Of a stretch of 64,000 nucleotides of DNA, positions 21,137 through 30,416 are shown piece by piece (positions within the stretch are counted from its first letter, which is position 1; each line of letters begins with the position of its first letter). The translations under genes were made by a program, and so were the position numbers. The notes below the pieces were generated by a model. That model ran no database searches. It saw only the letters and a list, made by a program, of their open reading frames with translations, and was not told the origin of the DNA. Source of the stretch: Polynucleobacter necessarius (GTDB lineage: Bacteria > Pseudomonadota > Gammaproteobacteria > Burkholderiales > Burkholderiaceae); assembly GCF_900095175.1 (NCBI RefSeq), contig NZ_LT606946.1, positions 436,712 through 500,711 on the forward strand, written 5' to 3'.

Positions 21137-22747
21137 ATGATCCGTATTACCGAACTTCGCTTGCCCATTAGCCATGCCCCTGAGGCATTGGAGGAGGCGA
21201 TCTTGAAGCGCTTGAGTATTCAGGCTCAAGACTTGATTCGGGTGGACGTTTTTAAGCGTAGCTACGATGCCAGAAAAAATGTCGCCCTTGCATTCATCTA
21301 TACCGTTGATTTATCGGTAAAGAACGAAGAAAAATTGCTGAAGCAGTTTTCGAACGATATTCATGTAAGGCCACTCCCAGATACTAGCTATCACTTTGTT
21401 GCTAATGCTTCGCAAGTGAAGAGTGTAAACTTTGAGCGTCCGGTCGTCATTGGCTTTGGCCCCTGTGGAATTTTTGCTGCTTTGGTATTGGCGCAGATGG
21501 GCTTTAAGCCTATCGTATTGGAGCGAGGTAAACCCGTGCGTGAGCGTACTCAAGACACTTGGGGTCTATGGCGTAAGAATGTCCTCAATCCAGAATCCAA
21601 TGTGCAGTTCGGTGAGGGCGGGGCGGGTACATTTTCTGATGGCAAGCTCTATAGTCAAATTAAAGATCCCAAGTTTTATGGACGTAAGGTCATTGCCGAA
21701 TTTATTAAAGCAGGCGCCCCAGAAGAAATTCGGTATGTAGCAAAGCCACATATTGGAACCTTCCGCCTAGTTGGCGTAGTCGAAAGAATGCGCCAAGAAA
21801 TTATTGAGCTTGGTGGAGAGATCCGCTTTTCGCAGAAAGTGATTGGTTTTGATATTCAGAATGATCGGATTGCTGGAGTCAAAATTGAGGGGCATCCAGA
21901 TTTGCCTGCTAATCATGCGGTACTAGCCCTTGGACACAGTGCTCGCGATACCTTTGAGGCATTGCATGCAGTAGGCGTGTATATGGAGGCAAAGCCTTTT
22001 TCAGTAGGTTTCCGAATTGAGCACCCACAATCCTTGATCGATAAAGCACGCTTAGGTCCGCATGCTGGCAACGAGCTCATAGGGGCGGCTGATTACAAGT
22101 TAGTACACCACGCCAAGAATGGTCGTGCAGTCTATAGCTTCTGTATGTGCCCCGGTGGAACGGTGGTTGCTGCTACTTCTGAGCCTAATCGTGTTGTGAC
22201 AAATGGCATGAGTCAGTACTCGCGTAATGAACGTAATGCCAATGCAGGAATTGTTGTTGGCATTACCCCAGAAGACTATCCAGGCGGTCCACTAGCGGGC
22301 ATTGAATTTCAGAGGGCTTTGGAGTCTAAGGCGTATGAGTTGGGTGGGTCCACTTACGAGGCCCCAGGCCAATTGGTGGGGGACTTCCTTGCTGGTAAGG
22401 CCTCTACAGACTTTGGTTCCGTAATGCCCTCTTACAAGCCCGGCGTTCACCTAACGGACCTTGCTGATGCCTTGCCTCCTTATGCGATTGAGGCAATTCG
22501 AGAGGCGATCCCTGCTTTTGAAAAGCAGATTAAGAGGTTTTCAATGAAAGATGCGGTATTGACTGGCATTGAAACCCGCACTTCATCCCCTTTGCGAATT
22601 ACTCGAGGTCCAAACCTCCAGAGCCTGAATGTCAAAGGTCTTTATCCTGCGGGTGAGGGTGCTGGCTATGCGGGCGGTATCTTGTCGGCAGGGGTTGATG
22701 GGATTAAAGTGGCAGAAGCAGTCGCGCTTGATTACCTATCCCAATAA
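21137..22747 (+). CDS. FAD-dependent oxidoreductase (COG2509-type flavoprotein)
   Basis: 536 residues. An N-terminal region of about 100 residues (ITELRLPISHAPEALEEAI, then a ferredoxin-like fold) precedes an FAD-binding Rossmann motif VIGFGPCGIFAALVLAQ near residue 104 and a second nucleotide motif, with GPCGIFAA and YPAGEGAGYAGGI near the C-terminus. This is the architecture of uncharacterised COG2509 dehydrogenases; the substrate is unknown. It is followed 19 bp later by hemN on the same strand and may be cotranscribed with it. Confidence 0.88.
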   Translation: MIRITELRLPISHAPEALEEAILKRLSIQAQDLIRVDVFKRSYDARKNVALAFIYTVDLSVKNEEKLLKQFSNDIHVRPLPDTSYHFVANASQVKSVNFERPVVIGFGPCGIFAALVLAQMGFKPIVLERGKPVRERTQDTWGLWRKNVLNPESNVQFGEGGAGTFSDGKLYSQIKDPKFYGRKVIAEFIKAGAPEEIRYVAKPHIGTFRLVGVVERMRQEIIELGGEIRFSQKVIGFDIQNDRIAGVKIEGHPDLPANHAVLALGHSARDTFEALHAVGVYMEAKPFSVGFRIEHPQSLIDKARLGPHAGNELIGAADYKLVHHAKNGRAVYSFCMCPGGTVVAATSEPNRVVTNGMSQYSRNERNANAGIVVGITPEDYPGGPLAGIEFQRALESKAYELGGSTYEAPGQLVGDFLAGKASTDFGSVMPSYKPGVHLTDLADALPPYAIEAIREAIPAFEKQIKRFSMKDAVLTGIETRTSSPLRITRGPNLQSLNVKGLYPAGEGAGYAGGILSAGVDGIKVAEAVALDYLSQ

Positions 22748-22766
22748 TTCAATAAGCTAATTTCTG

Positions 22767-24182
22767 ATGAGCTCTGTAGATTTTGAATCTAAACAAAATG
22801 AAAAAGAAGTACTTTTTCATCCAGAGCTATTGCAGAAGTTTGATATCAATGGCCCGCGCTATACCTCATACCCTAGCGCTGATCGCTTTCACAATGAGTT
22901 TTGTGAGTCTGATTATTTAGGTGCTTTGCAGCGTGTAGCTAAAGTCAATGAGCCGCTGTCCCTGTATTTCCATTTACCGTTCTGCCCCAATATTTGTTAC
23001 TACTGTGGTTGCAACAAAATCATTACTAAAGATCATGGTCGCAGCGCTAAGTACATTAAGTATTTGGCTAAAGAGATGGCAATGGTTTGTGCTGCCATGG
23101 GTGCTCAGAAAAAAATACCAGTAACTCAGTTGCATTGGGGTGGGGGTACACCGACATTTTTATCTCACGAAGAGATGATTGAGTTGATGCACCATACGCG
23201 TGAGCATTTTGACCTACTTCCTGGCGGTGAATACTCGATAGAGATTGATCCACGACGAGTCACTGAGGCCGATATTGCCTTATTGGCTGAGCTGGGCTTT
23301 AACCGTATCAGCCTTGGCGTTCAAGACTTCAACCTCGAGGTACAGCAAGCAGTGCATCGCGTGCAGACCATTGAAGAAACTCAAGCGGTAATTGATTGGT
23401 CTAGGAAGTATGGATTTAAGTCCAGAAGTGTTGATCTGATCTATGGCTTACCGAAACAGACTCCAGAGACTTTTAGGGAGACTGTTGATGCTGTTCTGAA
23501 GATGAGTCCTGACCGCCTCTCGGTTTACAACTATGCGCACTTACCCCACATCTTTAAACCCCAACGCAGAATTGCTGAGGCAGACTTACCTCGAACTGCG
23601 GACAAGTTGGATATCTTGTCAAACACGATCGAGAGATTAGGCGAAGCTGGTTATGTCTTTATTGGTATGGATCACTTTGCCAAGCCAGATGATGAATTGG
23701 CGATTGCCCAAACAGAGGGTAAGCTACATCGCAATTTTCAAGGCTATTCCACGCAAGCTGAATGTGATCTCTTAGCTTTTGGGATTTCATCGATTGGTAA
23801 GGTTGATGATAGCTACTCACAAAATGTCCGCACACTAGACGAGTACTGCTCGGCAATCGATGAAGGCCATCTGCCCACACTCCGAGGTCTGCAATTAGAT
23901 AAAGATGATTTACTACGCCGTGAATTAATCGGTGAGTTAATGTGCCAATTTGCACTGGACACGGATTTATTTGCTAAGTCTCATCACATCGACTTCTCAA
24001 GTTACTTCAAGACAGAGATTGAAGAGCTAAAGCATCTGGAAGAGGCGGGCCTGCTGGAGTGGCAGGGTGTCAAGATGGTTGTACCTATTAAAGGCCGACT
24101 CCTAGCTCGACGTGTAGCAATGACCTTCGATCGCCATCTGAGGGAATCTCAAGCTAAAGGTACTTATTCCAAAGTACTTTAA
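22767..24182 (+). CDS. hemN: Oxygen-independent coproporphyrinogen III oxidase
   Basis: A radical-SAM enzyme that converts coproporphyrinogen III to protoporphyrinogen IX without oxygen in haem synthesis. 471 residues. The 4Fe-4S ligands are C73, C77 and C80 in FCPNICYYCGC. GGGTPTFLS and the SAM-binding region ISLGVQDF follow, and the C-terminal HemN domain is present. The N-terminal segment (FDINGPRYTSYPSADRF) is diagnostic of HemN rather than HemW. Perfect FNR sites lie just downstream, but they point to the next gene. Confidence 0.97.
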   Translation: MSSVDFESKQNEKEVLFHPELLQKFDINGPRYTSYPSADRFHNEFCESDYLGALQRVAKVNEPLSLYFHLPFCPNICYYCGCNKIITKDHGRSAKYIKYLAKEMAMVCAAMGAQKKIPVTQLHWGGGTPTFLSHEEMIELMHHTREHFDLLPGGEYSIEIDPRRVTEADIALLAELGFNRISLGVQDFNLEVQQAVHRVQTIEETQAVIDWSRKYGFKSRSVDLIYGLPKQTPETFRETVDAVLKMSPDRLSVYNYAHLPHIFKPQRRIAEADLPRTADKLDILSNTIERLGEAGYVFIGMDHFAKPDDELAIAQTEGKLHRNFQGYSTQAECDLLAFGISSIGKVDDSYSQNVRTLDEYCSAIDEGHLPTLRGLQLDKDDLLRRELIGELMCQFALDTDLFAKSHHIDFSSYFKTEIEELKHLEEAGLLEWQGVKMVVPIKGRLLARRVAMTFDRHLRESQAKGTYSKVL

Positions 24183-24210
24183 GTGAAATTAAGTGAGAAC
24201 TCGCGCTCAT

Positions 24211-24224
24211 TTGATCTAGATCAA
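24211..24224. promoter_or_regulatory. Perfect FNR/Anr box 1
   Basis: TTGATCTAGATCAA, an exact match to TTGAT-N4-ATCAA and a full palindrome. It is 28 bp after the hemN stop and about 136 bp before the ompW-like start. Confidence 0.85.
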
Positions 24225-24282
24225 AAACTCATGAAAATAGTGTTGGTTTAAAACCAAGAATAAATTTCTGCAGCCTCTGTAT

Positions 24283-24296
24283 TTGATTTGCATCAA
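24283..24296. promoter_or_regulatory. Perfect FNR/Anr box 2
   Basis: TTGATTTGCATCAA, again an exact TTGAT-N4-ATCAA, centred 72 bp downstream of box 1 and about 70 bp before the ompW-like start. Its position is compatible with an activator site near -41.5 of a promoter with an A/T-rich -10 region around 24319-24329. Confidence 0.85.
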
Positions 24297-24359
24297 ATTA
24301 CAAGCCCATCTTCAATTTGAAAATAGATTCATCAAATTGATAACAAAAAAGGGTACATC

Positions 24360-24990
24360 ATGCGCATTAAAACTCTAGTAGCCGCTATGGCAGCAGTAGC
24401 TTCATTGGCTCCAATCGCCGCTCAAGCTCAATCTTCAAGCGAGAATCCATGAATGATTCGTGTACGTGCTGTGTCTGCTTTGGCAAAACGGTCAATCAGG
24501 AGCGGTTGTACAGGGAGCCAATGTCAAGGCCGCAGATAAAGTTATTCCTGAGTTAGATATTTCTTACTTTTTTACTAAAAATATTGCTGCTGAATTAGTT
24601 TTGACTTACCCGCAGACAATTGATATTAATTACACTGCCAGCCAAACTAAGTTGGGTTCAATCAAGGCATTGCCACCATCATTATTGCTTCAGTACCACT
24701 TTACAAACTTTGGCGCATTTAAGCCATACGTTGGTGCCGGTGTGAACTACACAATTTTCAGTAGCCGTAATAACTTAGGCAATGGCGCGTACTCAGTTGA
24801 TAACTCAAGCTTTGGCGTAGTTGGTCAAATTGGTATGGACTATATGTTTGATAAAAACTGGGGTCTAAACGTCGATGTTAAGTATGCAACCATGTCTACT
24901 AATGTTACGGATACCACAACTGGTGCAAATGGCGGAAAGTTAACTCTGAACCCATGGATGCCAGCTGTTGGTGTGACTTACAAGTTCTAA
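24360..24990 (+). pseudogene. ompW: OmpW-family outer membrane protein, nonsense plus frameshift
   Basis: The ATG at 24360 starts a clear signal peptide (MRIKTLVAAMAAVASLAPIA, AQAQ). Codon 31 is TGA (24450-24452) exactly where OmpW has the invariant Trp before the first strand (P-W-MIRVRAVS). The same frame then reads MIRVRAVSAL, and about 24474-24485 a frame change is needed to reach the rest: WQNGQSGAVVQGANVKAADKVIPELDISYFF ... GVTYKF, ending in the usual aromatic residue. It would be an eight-stranded barrel of about 210 residues. OmpW is FNR-regulated in other proteobacteria, in line with the two boxes upstream. Confidence 0.88.
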
Positions 24991-25013
24991 GAATTCAGTT
25001 CTTAGTTCTTGAG

Positions 25014-25042
25014 ATAGAGCCCCTTAGGGGCTCTATTTTTTT
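25014..25042 (+). terminator. Intrinsic terminator after the ompW remnant
   Basis: ATAGAGCCCC (25014-25023) and GGGGCTCTAT (25027-25036) form a perfect 10 bp stem with a TTA loop, followed by seven T residues. Confidence 0.92.
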
Positions 25043-25051
25043 GTCTACCGT

Positions 25052-25648
25052 TTATTGAATCAGGTGATCAATTAGCTTTTCAAACTTGGCTTCATCAAAG
25101 TGCAGATTATCAAAGCGCTGTATTGCTATGTGCTCAGGCGGCTCAACTCTGCGTTTGGTGTATTGATCCCAGTGCTCCAATTTGTATTGATCTCTTGGGT
25201 CAGCGCGTTTTTGCATGCGCTGCTTAGCCTCGTTCTCATCTAGATCAATCCAAGCAATTCTGATGCTAGATACACCGGGCACTCCAAGCTCATCGGGGTT
25301 GAACATTCGACCACTTTGGACTTCACTCGAGAATGGGCCTACTAGGATGACGTTGACGCCTAGCTGGAGGTTTTCTTTGGCGATGGCGATGAGGCCTGCG
25401 TATTCCCAATCCCTGAGGTTCTGAAGATAGAAAGGGCTATCACGATCATTGGGGTTATTGGTAGTGAGTTCCATGACATGAGCGCTATAGGCGCCATAGA
25501 CGGTATCTTTATCTAAAAGGAAAAAGCTCTCGCCCGTCTTTTCCACAATGAGGGGGAGTGCCTTTTTTGCCAAAGTGGTTTTACCAGTGCCCGCATGTCC
25601 GGCAAAGAGGATAAGTCGTGGTGCGCTAGGACTGAGCTTACAGGTCAT
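25052..25648 (-). CDS. P-loop kinase-like ATPase (AAA_33 type)
   Basis: A 198-residue soluble protein with Walker A GHAGTGKTT near residues 17-25, a DKD motif (LLDKDTVYGAYSA) after the second strand, and an R-rich lid (RMQKRADPRDQYKLEHWDQY). The pattern suits small-molecule kinases of the zeta-toxin/AAA_33 group. The substrate is unknown. It is convergent with the ompW remnant and divergent from uup. Confidence 0.8.
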   Translation of the reverse strand: MTCKLSPSAPRLILFAGHAGTGKTTLAKKALPLIVEKTGESFFLLDKDTVYGAYSAHVMELTTNNPNDRDSPFYLQNLRDWEYAGLIAIAKENLQLGVNVILVGPFSSEVQSGRMFNPDELGVPGVSSIRIAWIDLDENEAKQRMQKRADPRDQYKLEHWDQYTKRRVEPPEHIAIQRFDNLHFDEAKFEKLIDHLIQ

Positions 25649-25749
25649 TTATCTCTTTATTTAGGTGTATTGCCTGGGTAAATTCTACTTCTCAATCCCA
25701 TGTTTATTGGAAATATCACCACTTTGGATGAAGTGACGATAATGTCGCC

Positions 25750-27669
25750 ATGGCTTTAATCGTACTCACTGATGCAAAACTGGCTTTTGGCCACGTTGAC
25801 CTCCTCGCAAATACTGCTTTCTCATTGGAATCTGGGGAGCGGGTTGGCTTAATTGGCCGCAATGGCACAGGCAAATCTTCTTTGCTGAAGATTCTAGCTG
25901 GCATAGAAAAAATGGATGATGGCTTGCTGCAATATCAGCAAGGCCTCCGTATTGCTTATGTTCCTCAGGAGCCTATATTTGAGGCTGAGGAGACTGTATT
26001 TGATGCGGTATCTAAGGGTGTGGCCCAAGCCAAGGCTCTGCGCGAAGAATATGAAGCTCTGAGCATAGGAGAGTGGGACGATGCCGCCCACCATCGTCTT
26101 GATGAAGTGCAATCCCAATTAGAGGCCTTAAGTGGCTGGAATTGGGAGCAGCGCGTACATGAGACTTTGGATCGTTTGCATTTAGAGGCTGAGGTCAAGA
26201 TCAATACGCTATCGGGCGGCACCAAAAAGCGAGTTGCATTAGCACGTACTCTAGTAGAGATGCCGGATGTTTTGCTATTAGATGAACCTACTAACCATTT
26301 GGATTTGGATTCAATTTCTTGGTTGGAAGATTTGCTCAAGGAATACAAAGGCTCAGTGATTCTGATTACTCATGATCGCGCCTTCTTGGATAACGTTTGC
26401 ACACAAATTGTTGAGCTGGATCGCGGCATCTTACGTACCTATCCAGGTAACTTCTCGGCCTATGAAGTATTAAAAGATCAGGAAATGAATTCTGAGTCTT
26501 TGGCCAATGCACGGGCGGATAAATTGCTCGCTCAAGAAGAGGTCTGGATTCGTAAAGGGGTTGAGGCAAGACGTACTCGCAGCGTTGCCCGTATAGCGCG
26601 CCTCGAAGCACTTCGTACCACTCGCTCACAAAGACGTGATGCGGTTGGGCAGGTCAAGCTAGCAGTGTCTGCTGGCGATAGAAGCGGCAAGATTGTTGCT
26701 GATCTGCAGAATGTTTCTAAATCCTATGATCGTCCGATTGTGAAGGATTTCACAGCAACCATTTTGCGTGGCGATAAAGTGGGATTGCTTGGTCCTAACG
26801 GCGCTGGTAAGACCACGCTCCTCAAATTAATTCTCGGAACAATTACGCCGGACTCTGGTACGGCAACCATGGGTACACGCATTGAGGTAGCTTACTTTGA
26901 CCAGATGCGCGAAGGCTTAGATCTCAATGCTTCACTAGAGGACTACATTAGCCCAGGTAGTGAGTGGATCGAAATTAATGGTAATAAGAAACACGTTAAA
27001 AGCTATCTAAGCGATTTCTTATTCGCGCCAGAGCGTACCAATTCACCAGTCAGCACTTTGTCTGGTGGAGAGCGTAACCGCCTATTGTTGGCACGCTTAT
27101 TTGCTCGTCCTGCAAATGTCTTGGTTCTTGATGAGCCAACCAATGACTTGAATATCGATACTCTCGATTTGCTTGAGCAGTTATTGCAGGACTACAAGGG
27201 CACTGTGTTTTTAGTGAGTCATGATCGTTACTTCTTGGATAACGTGGTCACCAGCATCATTGCTAATGAGGGTGATGGATTCTGGCGTGAGTATGAAGGT
27301 GGCTACGAAGGTTGGAAGATTCAGAAAGCACGCTCAGATAAGATCCGCGCTGCCAATGGTGGCCTTAAGTCTGAGCCGAAACAAGAGTTAAAGGTCGAGC
27401 CAAAAGTTGAAGCTAAGCCTGTGGCTACAAAAAGTGGCGTGCAAAAGCTCAATGGCAAGGAGCGTCAGGAGCTTGAGGTATTGCCTTTGCAAATCGAGGC
27501 GCTAGAGACGGAGCAGGCGGATATTGGTATTGCGATGAGTAATCCAGACCTTTATAAGAACGAGCCTGAATTAGCAGCCAGCATGCAAGCACGCTTATCC
27601 GAAATTACTGCTGATCTCGATATCAAGTTACAGCGCTGGGAATTACTCTTAAGTCGCTCAGAGTCTTAA
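25750..27669 (+). CDS. uup: ABC-F ATPase Uup
   Basis: A 639-residue cytosolic protein of two ATPase domains without membrane part. Walker A motifs are GRNGTGKSS near residue 37 and GPNGAGKTT near 347; signature motifs are LSGGTKKR and LSGGERNR; Walker B motifs are LLLDEPTNHLD and LVLDEPTNDLN. The C-terminal 80 residues form a coiled coil, the hallmark of Uup. Members act on ribosomes and affect tandem-repeat stability and transposon excision. The final 4 bp overlap the end of the convergent permease gene. No Shine-Dalgarno sequence is seen before the ATG. Confidence 0.94.
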   Translation: MALIVLTDAKLAFGHVDLLANTAFSLESGERVGLIGRNGTGKSSLLKILAGIEKMDDGLLQYQQGLRIAYVPQEPIFEAEETVFDAVSKGVAQAKALREEYEALSIGEWDDAAHHRLDEVQSQLEALSGWNWEQRVHETLDRLHLEAEVKINTLSGGTKKRVALARTLVEMPDVLLLDEPTNHLDLDSISWLEDLLKEYKGSVILITHDRAFLDNVCTQIVELDRGILRTYPGNFSAYEVLKDQEMNSESLANARADKLLAQEEVWIRKGVEARRTRSVARIARLEALRTTRSQRRDAVGQVKLAVSAGDRSGKIVADLQNVSKSYDRPIVKDFTATILRGDKVGLLGPNGAGKTTLLKLILGTITPDSGTATMGTRIEVAYFDQMREGLDLNASLEDYISPGSEWIEINGNKKHVKSYLSDFLFAPERTNSPVSTLSGGERNRLLLARLFARPANVLVLDEPTNDLNIDTLDLLEQLLQDYKGTVFLVSHDRYFLDNVVTSIIANEGDGFWREYEGGYEGWKIQKARSDKIRAANGGLKSEPKQELKVEPKVEAKPVATKSGVQKLNGKERQELEVLPLQIEALETEQADIGIAMSNPDLYKNEPELAASMQARLSEITADLDIKLQRWELLLSRSES

Positions 27670-28979
27670 TCTAATTTATGCCGCTTGGATTTGAGCAGTG
27701 AAAATGCCTCAAGCCCAAAAGATGCTACAAGAGCAATCAGTAGGGCAATGGCACTCGATGGTGCGGTCTTGATTGCATTAATTAGTAGGGCAGTGAATAA
27801 ACTCAGATTGATTGCAATTGTACACCACAAAATTTTTGGGCTAGCCCCTGTCTGCTTATGTACGCGAATATGTCCGTAGCTCACAATGGCATAAACCAAT
27901 AGAAACGCCAGACTAGCCATTTGACCCACTTCATTGAGTGGGAAGAGTAATGCCAGAATAATTACGCCAATGGAGGAGATGGTAAGCGCGCGGAGCTTGC
28001 TCTTCAGTACGGAGTTTCCTAGGGCGCTAGAGACTTCATGCTTTTCTGTAAGATCAGCTGCGATATTGGAGGCTGCAAAAATTGTGGCATTGACCGCTGC
28101 AGCGCAGGCCAGTAAGGCGGAAATGCTAATAACAATAAAGCCAATTTTGCCTGCCACGATTTTTGCAGCATCAGCAAGCACGTGGCCATTATCCACTTGC
28201 ATAACGTTTAAGGGTATGAGCAACACAACTGCCGTACTCACTGCTAGATACGCAATCGTTACCAAGATTAGTGCTGAAAACATGGCAAGAGATAATTCTT
28301 TTTGTGGGCTCTTCATGGCTGACGAAGAATTAGTCACCACCCCGAAGCCTTGGAAATTAATGTAGAGAATACCTGCAGCCACTGCAATTCCTTCAATCGA
28401 ACCGCCAGCCATGTGATAGCTCTTGAAATCTGCCTGATGAAATCCCATGGCTGAGAATACAAGAAGGCTAATCACAACCAGACCAATTGCAAATGTCTCG
28501 GCCTTGCCAACCAAACTTGGCCCCAAAAGATTTAGGAATGTACAAATCAAGATGATTGCTGCGGTAATGCATTTCAGCAATATGGGGGAGAGGTCGCCCC
28601 CAAAGATGGTATTGGTGTATTCAACGAAACCTGCTGCGTATAAAGCGGCAGCAATGAGGTAGGCGATGTATTGAAATAGATTAATGCCGCCAGAAATAAT
28701 TCCTGGGCCATAACTCATGACTGTGAAGGTCGCTGCACCACCACTACTCGGAAAAGTGGCGCCAAGTTTTGCGTAAGAGTACACCGAGAAGGAGGCTGCG
28801 ATGGCCCCAATCAGAAAGGCTAGTGGCACGTGAGTGCCAGCATGCGAACTCGCTAAACCCAAGAGGGAGTAAAGGCCTGCACCCATCATCCCGTCGATAC
28901 CCAGCGCGGTCGCAGAAAAAAGACTAATGTCCTTGGCTTGCTTGGGATTGCGTTTGAGTAAGCCTGAATTCAATCGCAA
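27666..28979 (-). CDS. APC-family amino acid permease
   Basis: A 437-residue inner-membrane protein with about 12 helices. The first helix motif (ATALGIDGMMGAGLYSLLG) and FPSSGGAATFTVMSYG are typical of the APC superfamily. The substrate cannot be told from sequence. The start is a TTG directly after the cbpM stop codon with no spacer, so translation is probably coupled to cbpM. It is the third gene of the unit cbpA-cbpM-permease. Confidence 0.85.
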   Translation of the reverse strand: MRLNSGLLKRNPKQAKDISLFSATALGIDGMMGAGLYSLLGLASSHAGTHVPLAFLIGAIAASFSVYSYAKLGATFPSSGGAATFTVMSYGPGIISGGINLFQYIAYLIAAALYAAGFVEYTNTIFGGDLSPILLKCITAAIILICTFLNLLGPSLVGKAETFAIGLVVISLLVFSAMGFHQADFKSYHMAGGSIEGIAVAAGILYINFQGFGVVTNSSSAMKSPQKELSLAMFSALILVTIAYLAVSTAVVLLIPLNVMQVDNGHVLADAAKIVAGKIGFIVISISALLACAAAVNATIFAASNIAADLTEKHEVSSALGNSVLKSKLRALTISSIGVIILALLFPLNEVGQMASLAFLLVYAIVSYGHIRVHKQTGASPKILWCTIAINLSLFTALLINAIKTAPSSAIALLIALVASFGLEAFSLLKSKRHKLD

Positions 28980-29306
28980 TTAACCTAAATTGCTACGAAG
29001 CAGTTGGCTGCGTAGGCGGGTGATTTCATCTAAGAGATCAAGTGCTAAGGCAACCCCAGGGGTATTGAGTTCGAGGTCATGAGTCAGGTGAGCGGCAGTT
29101 TTTGCGCGCTTGAGAGAGTCCCCGCTAAAACGCCAGTCTTCAGGTGAGGAGCCGGTAGGACTCAAGACGCCCTCTGTTACCCATGACATGATGAGATCCT
29201 CTGGTGCGCGCGTGGCCTGTGAAATTTCCACGATGCTCATGCGCACTTCTTCCTCAACAAGACTACCTTCAATCCAGGTGATTTTTGTTTGTGTCATGTT
29301 CATCAT
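28980..29306 (-). CDS. cbpM: Chaperone modulator CbpM
   Basis: A 108-residue small MerR-fold protein that binds the J domain of CbpA and inhibits its co-chaperone and DNA-binding activities. It shows the CbpM pattern VEEEVRMSIVEISQAT ... VTEGVLSPTG ... WRFSGDSLKRAKTAAHL ... LALDLLDEI. The start ATG overlaps the cbpA stop (ATGA); a second candidate start three codons later has AAAGGA 8 nt before it. Confidence 0.92.
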   Translation of the reverse strand: MMNMTQTKITWIEGSLVEEEVRMSIVEISQATRAPEDLIMSWVTEGVLSPTGSSPEDWRFSGDSLKRAKTAAHLTHDLELNTPGVALALDLLDEITRLRSQLLRSNLG

Positions 29307-30283
29307 CCTTTCAGGTGGGTTCTGAGGTTGAAATCAAAAGCTTTCTCTAGTGATTGATAAGCTTCTTTCTGGGCATCGGTGTCGGCGCTAGGCAAAACAA
29401 TATTTGGTACAACGTATAAATCACCAGCTTCTTTGCTGGGAATACCTTTTCCTTTGAGTCTCATCTTGCGACCGGTTGCTGTGCCAGCTGGAATCTTTAA
29501 TTCCAGAGTGGAGCCGGCAGGGGTGGGGATGTTAACGGTTGTGCCTAGCGCAGCTTCCCATGGGGCTAATGGCAAATCTAGATATGCATCCTTCCCGTCG
29601 ACACGGTAAATAGGGTTTGCATGAAAATCAATCTCAAGGTACAGATCACCTGCACCACCTGTGCCCATACCTGGACCGCCTTGTCCGGCTAAGCGTAAAT
29701 TTTGGCCAGCCTTGATGCCCTTGGGGATGCTGACATCAAGTTTGCGTTCCTGGGTACTGACATGACCATTGGAATCTTGCGTAGGCATATGCAGGGAAAT
29801 GGTACGTTTTGCGCCGTTATAGGCATCAGCAAGATCAATCAAGATTTTGGCGTGATGATCTTGGCCTTTAAAGTTCATGCCTTGACGGGGGTTGCCACCT
29901 CGACCGCCTTGAGTATGGCGACCTCTGCCAAAAAGAGATTCAAAGAATTCGCTTTGATCACCCTCATAGCCGCCACCAAATCCACCATGGCCGCCACTAT
30001 AGTTGCCGTCGGAACATTCAAAGCCCTCATTCCAGTTTGGTGGTGGAGTGAAATCTTGACCATTTTTCCAATTGGCGCCCATGCGATCGTATGCCGCACG
30101 CTTCTCAGTGTCTTTCAGTACAGAGTAGGCTTCGCCAACAGCTTTAAACTGCTCTTCTGTGCCAACTTCTTTATTCACATCTGGGTGATATTTGCGGGCT
30201 AGCTTGCGGTAAGCCGCTTTAATTTCTGCTTCGGTTGCACCACGTGCTACACCAAGTGTTTCGTAGTAGTCCCTGAATTTCAT
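29303..30283 (-). CDS. cbpA: Curved-DNA-binding protein / DnaJ-like co-chaperone CbpA
   Basis: 326 residues. J domain at 1-70 with the essential HPD in KYHPDVN, then a Gly/Phe-rich linker (GGHGGFGGGYEGDQ), no zinc-finger cysteines, and two C-terminal substrate-binding domains (LDVSIPKGIKAGQNLRLAGQG and LELKIPAGTATGRKMRLKGKG). This is the CbpA layout rather than DnaJ. It stimulates DnaK and can bind curved DNA. It is the first gene of the unit with cbpM and a permease. Confidence 0.95.
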   Translation of the reverse strand: MKFRDYYETLGVARGATEAEIKAAYRKLARKYHPDVNKEVGTEEQFKAVGEAYSVLKDTEKRAAYDRMGANWKNGQDFTPPPNWNEGFECSDGNYSGGHGGFGGGYEGDQSEFFESLFGRGRHTQGGRGGNPRQGMNFKGQDHHAKILIDLADAYNGAKRTISLHMPTQDSNGHVSTQERKLDVSIPKGIKAGQNLRLAGQGGPGMGTGGAGDLYLEIDFHANPIYRVDGKDAYLDLPLAPWEAALGTTVNIPTPAGSTLELKIPAGTATGRKMRLKGKGIPSKEAGDLYVVPNIVLPSADTDAQKEAYQSLEKAFDFNLRTHLKG

Positions 30284-30362
30284 AATCCTAATGAGGTCCT
30301 GATTGAATCAATAAGCTTCATTCTACAATCCCTTGGCTAATTTTTCGGCTTCTTTTTAAGCA

Positions 30363-30388
30363 AAGAAAAAGCGGGCATTAAGCCCGCC
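30363..30388 (-). terminator. Intrinsic terminator for the UxaA-type gene
   Basis: On the minus strand GCGGGCTTAATGCCCGC is followed by TTTTTCTTT. It lies about 30 bp beyond the stop of the dehydratase remnant. Confidence 0.85.
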
Positions 30389-30416
30389 TAGAACCACCAT
30401 TCTCCTGAGGCTGGAC

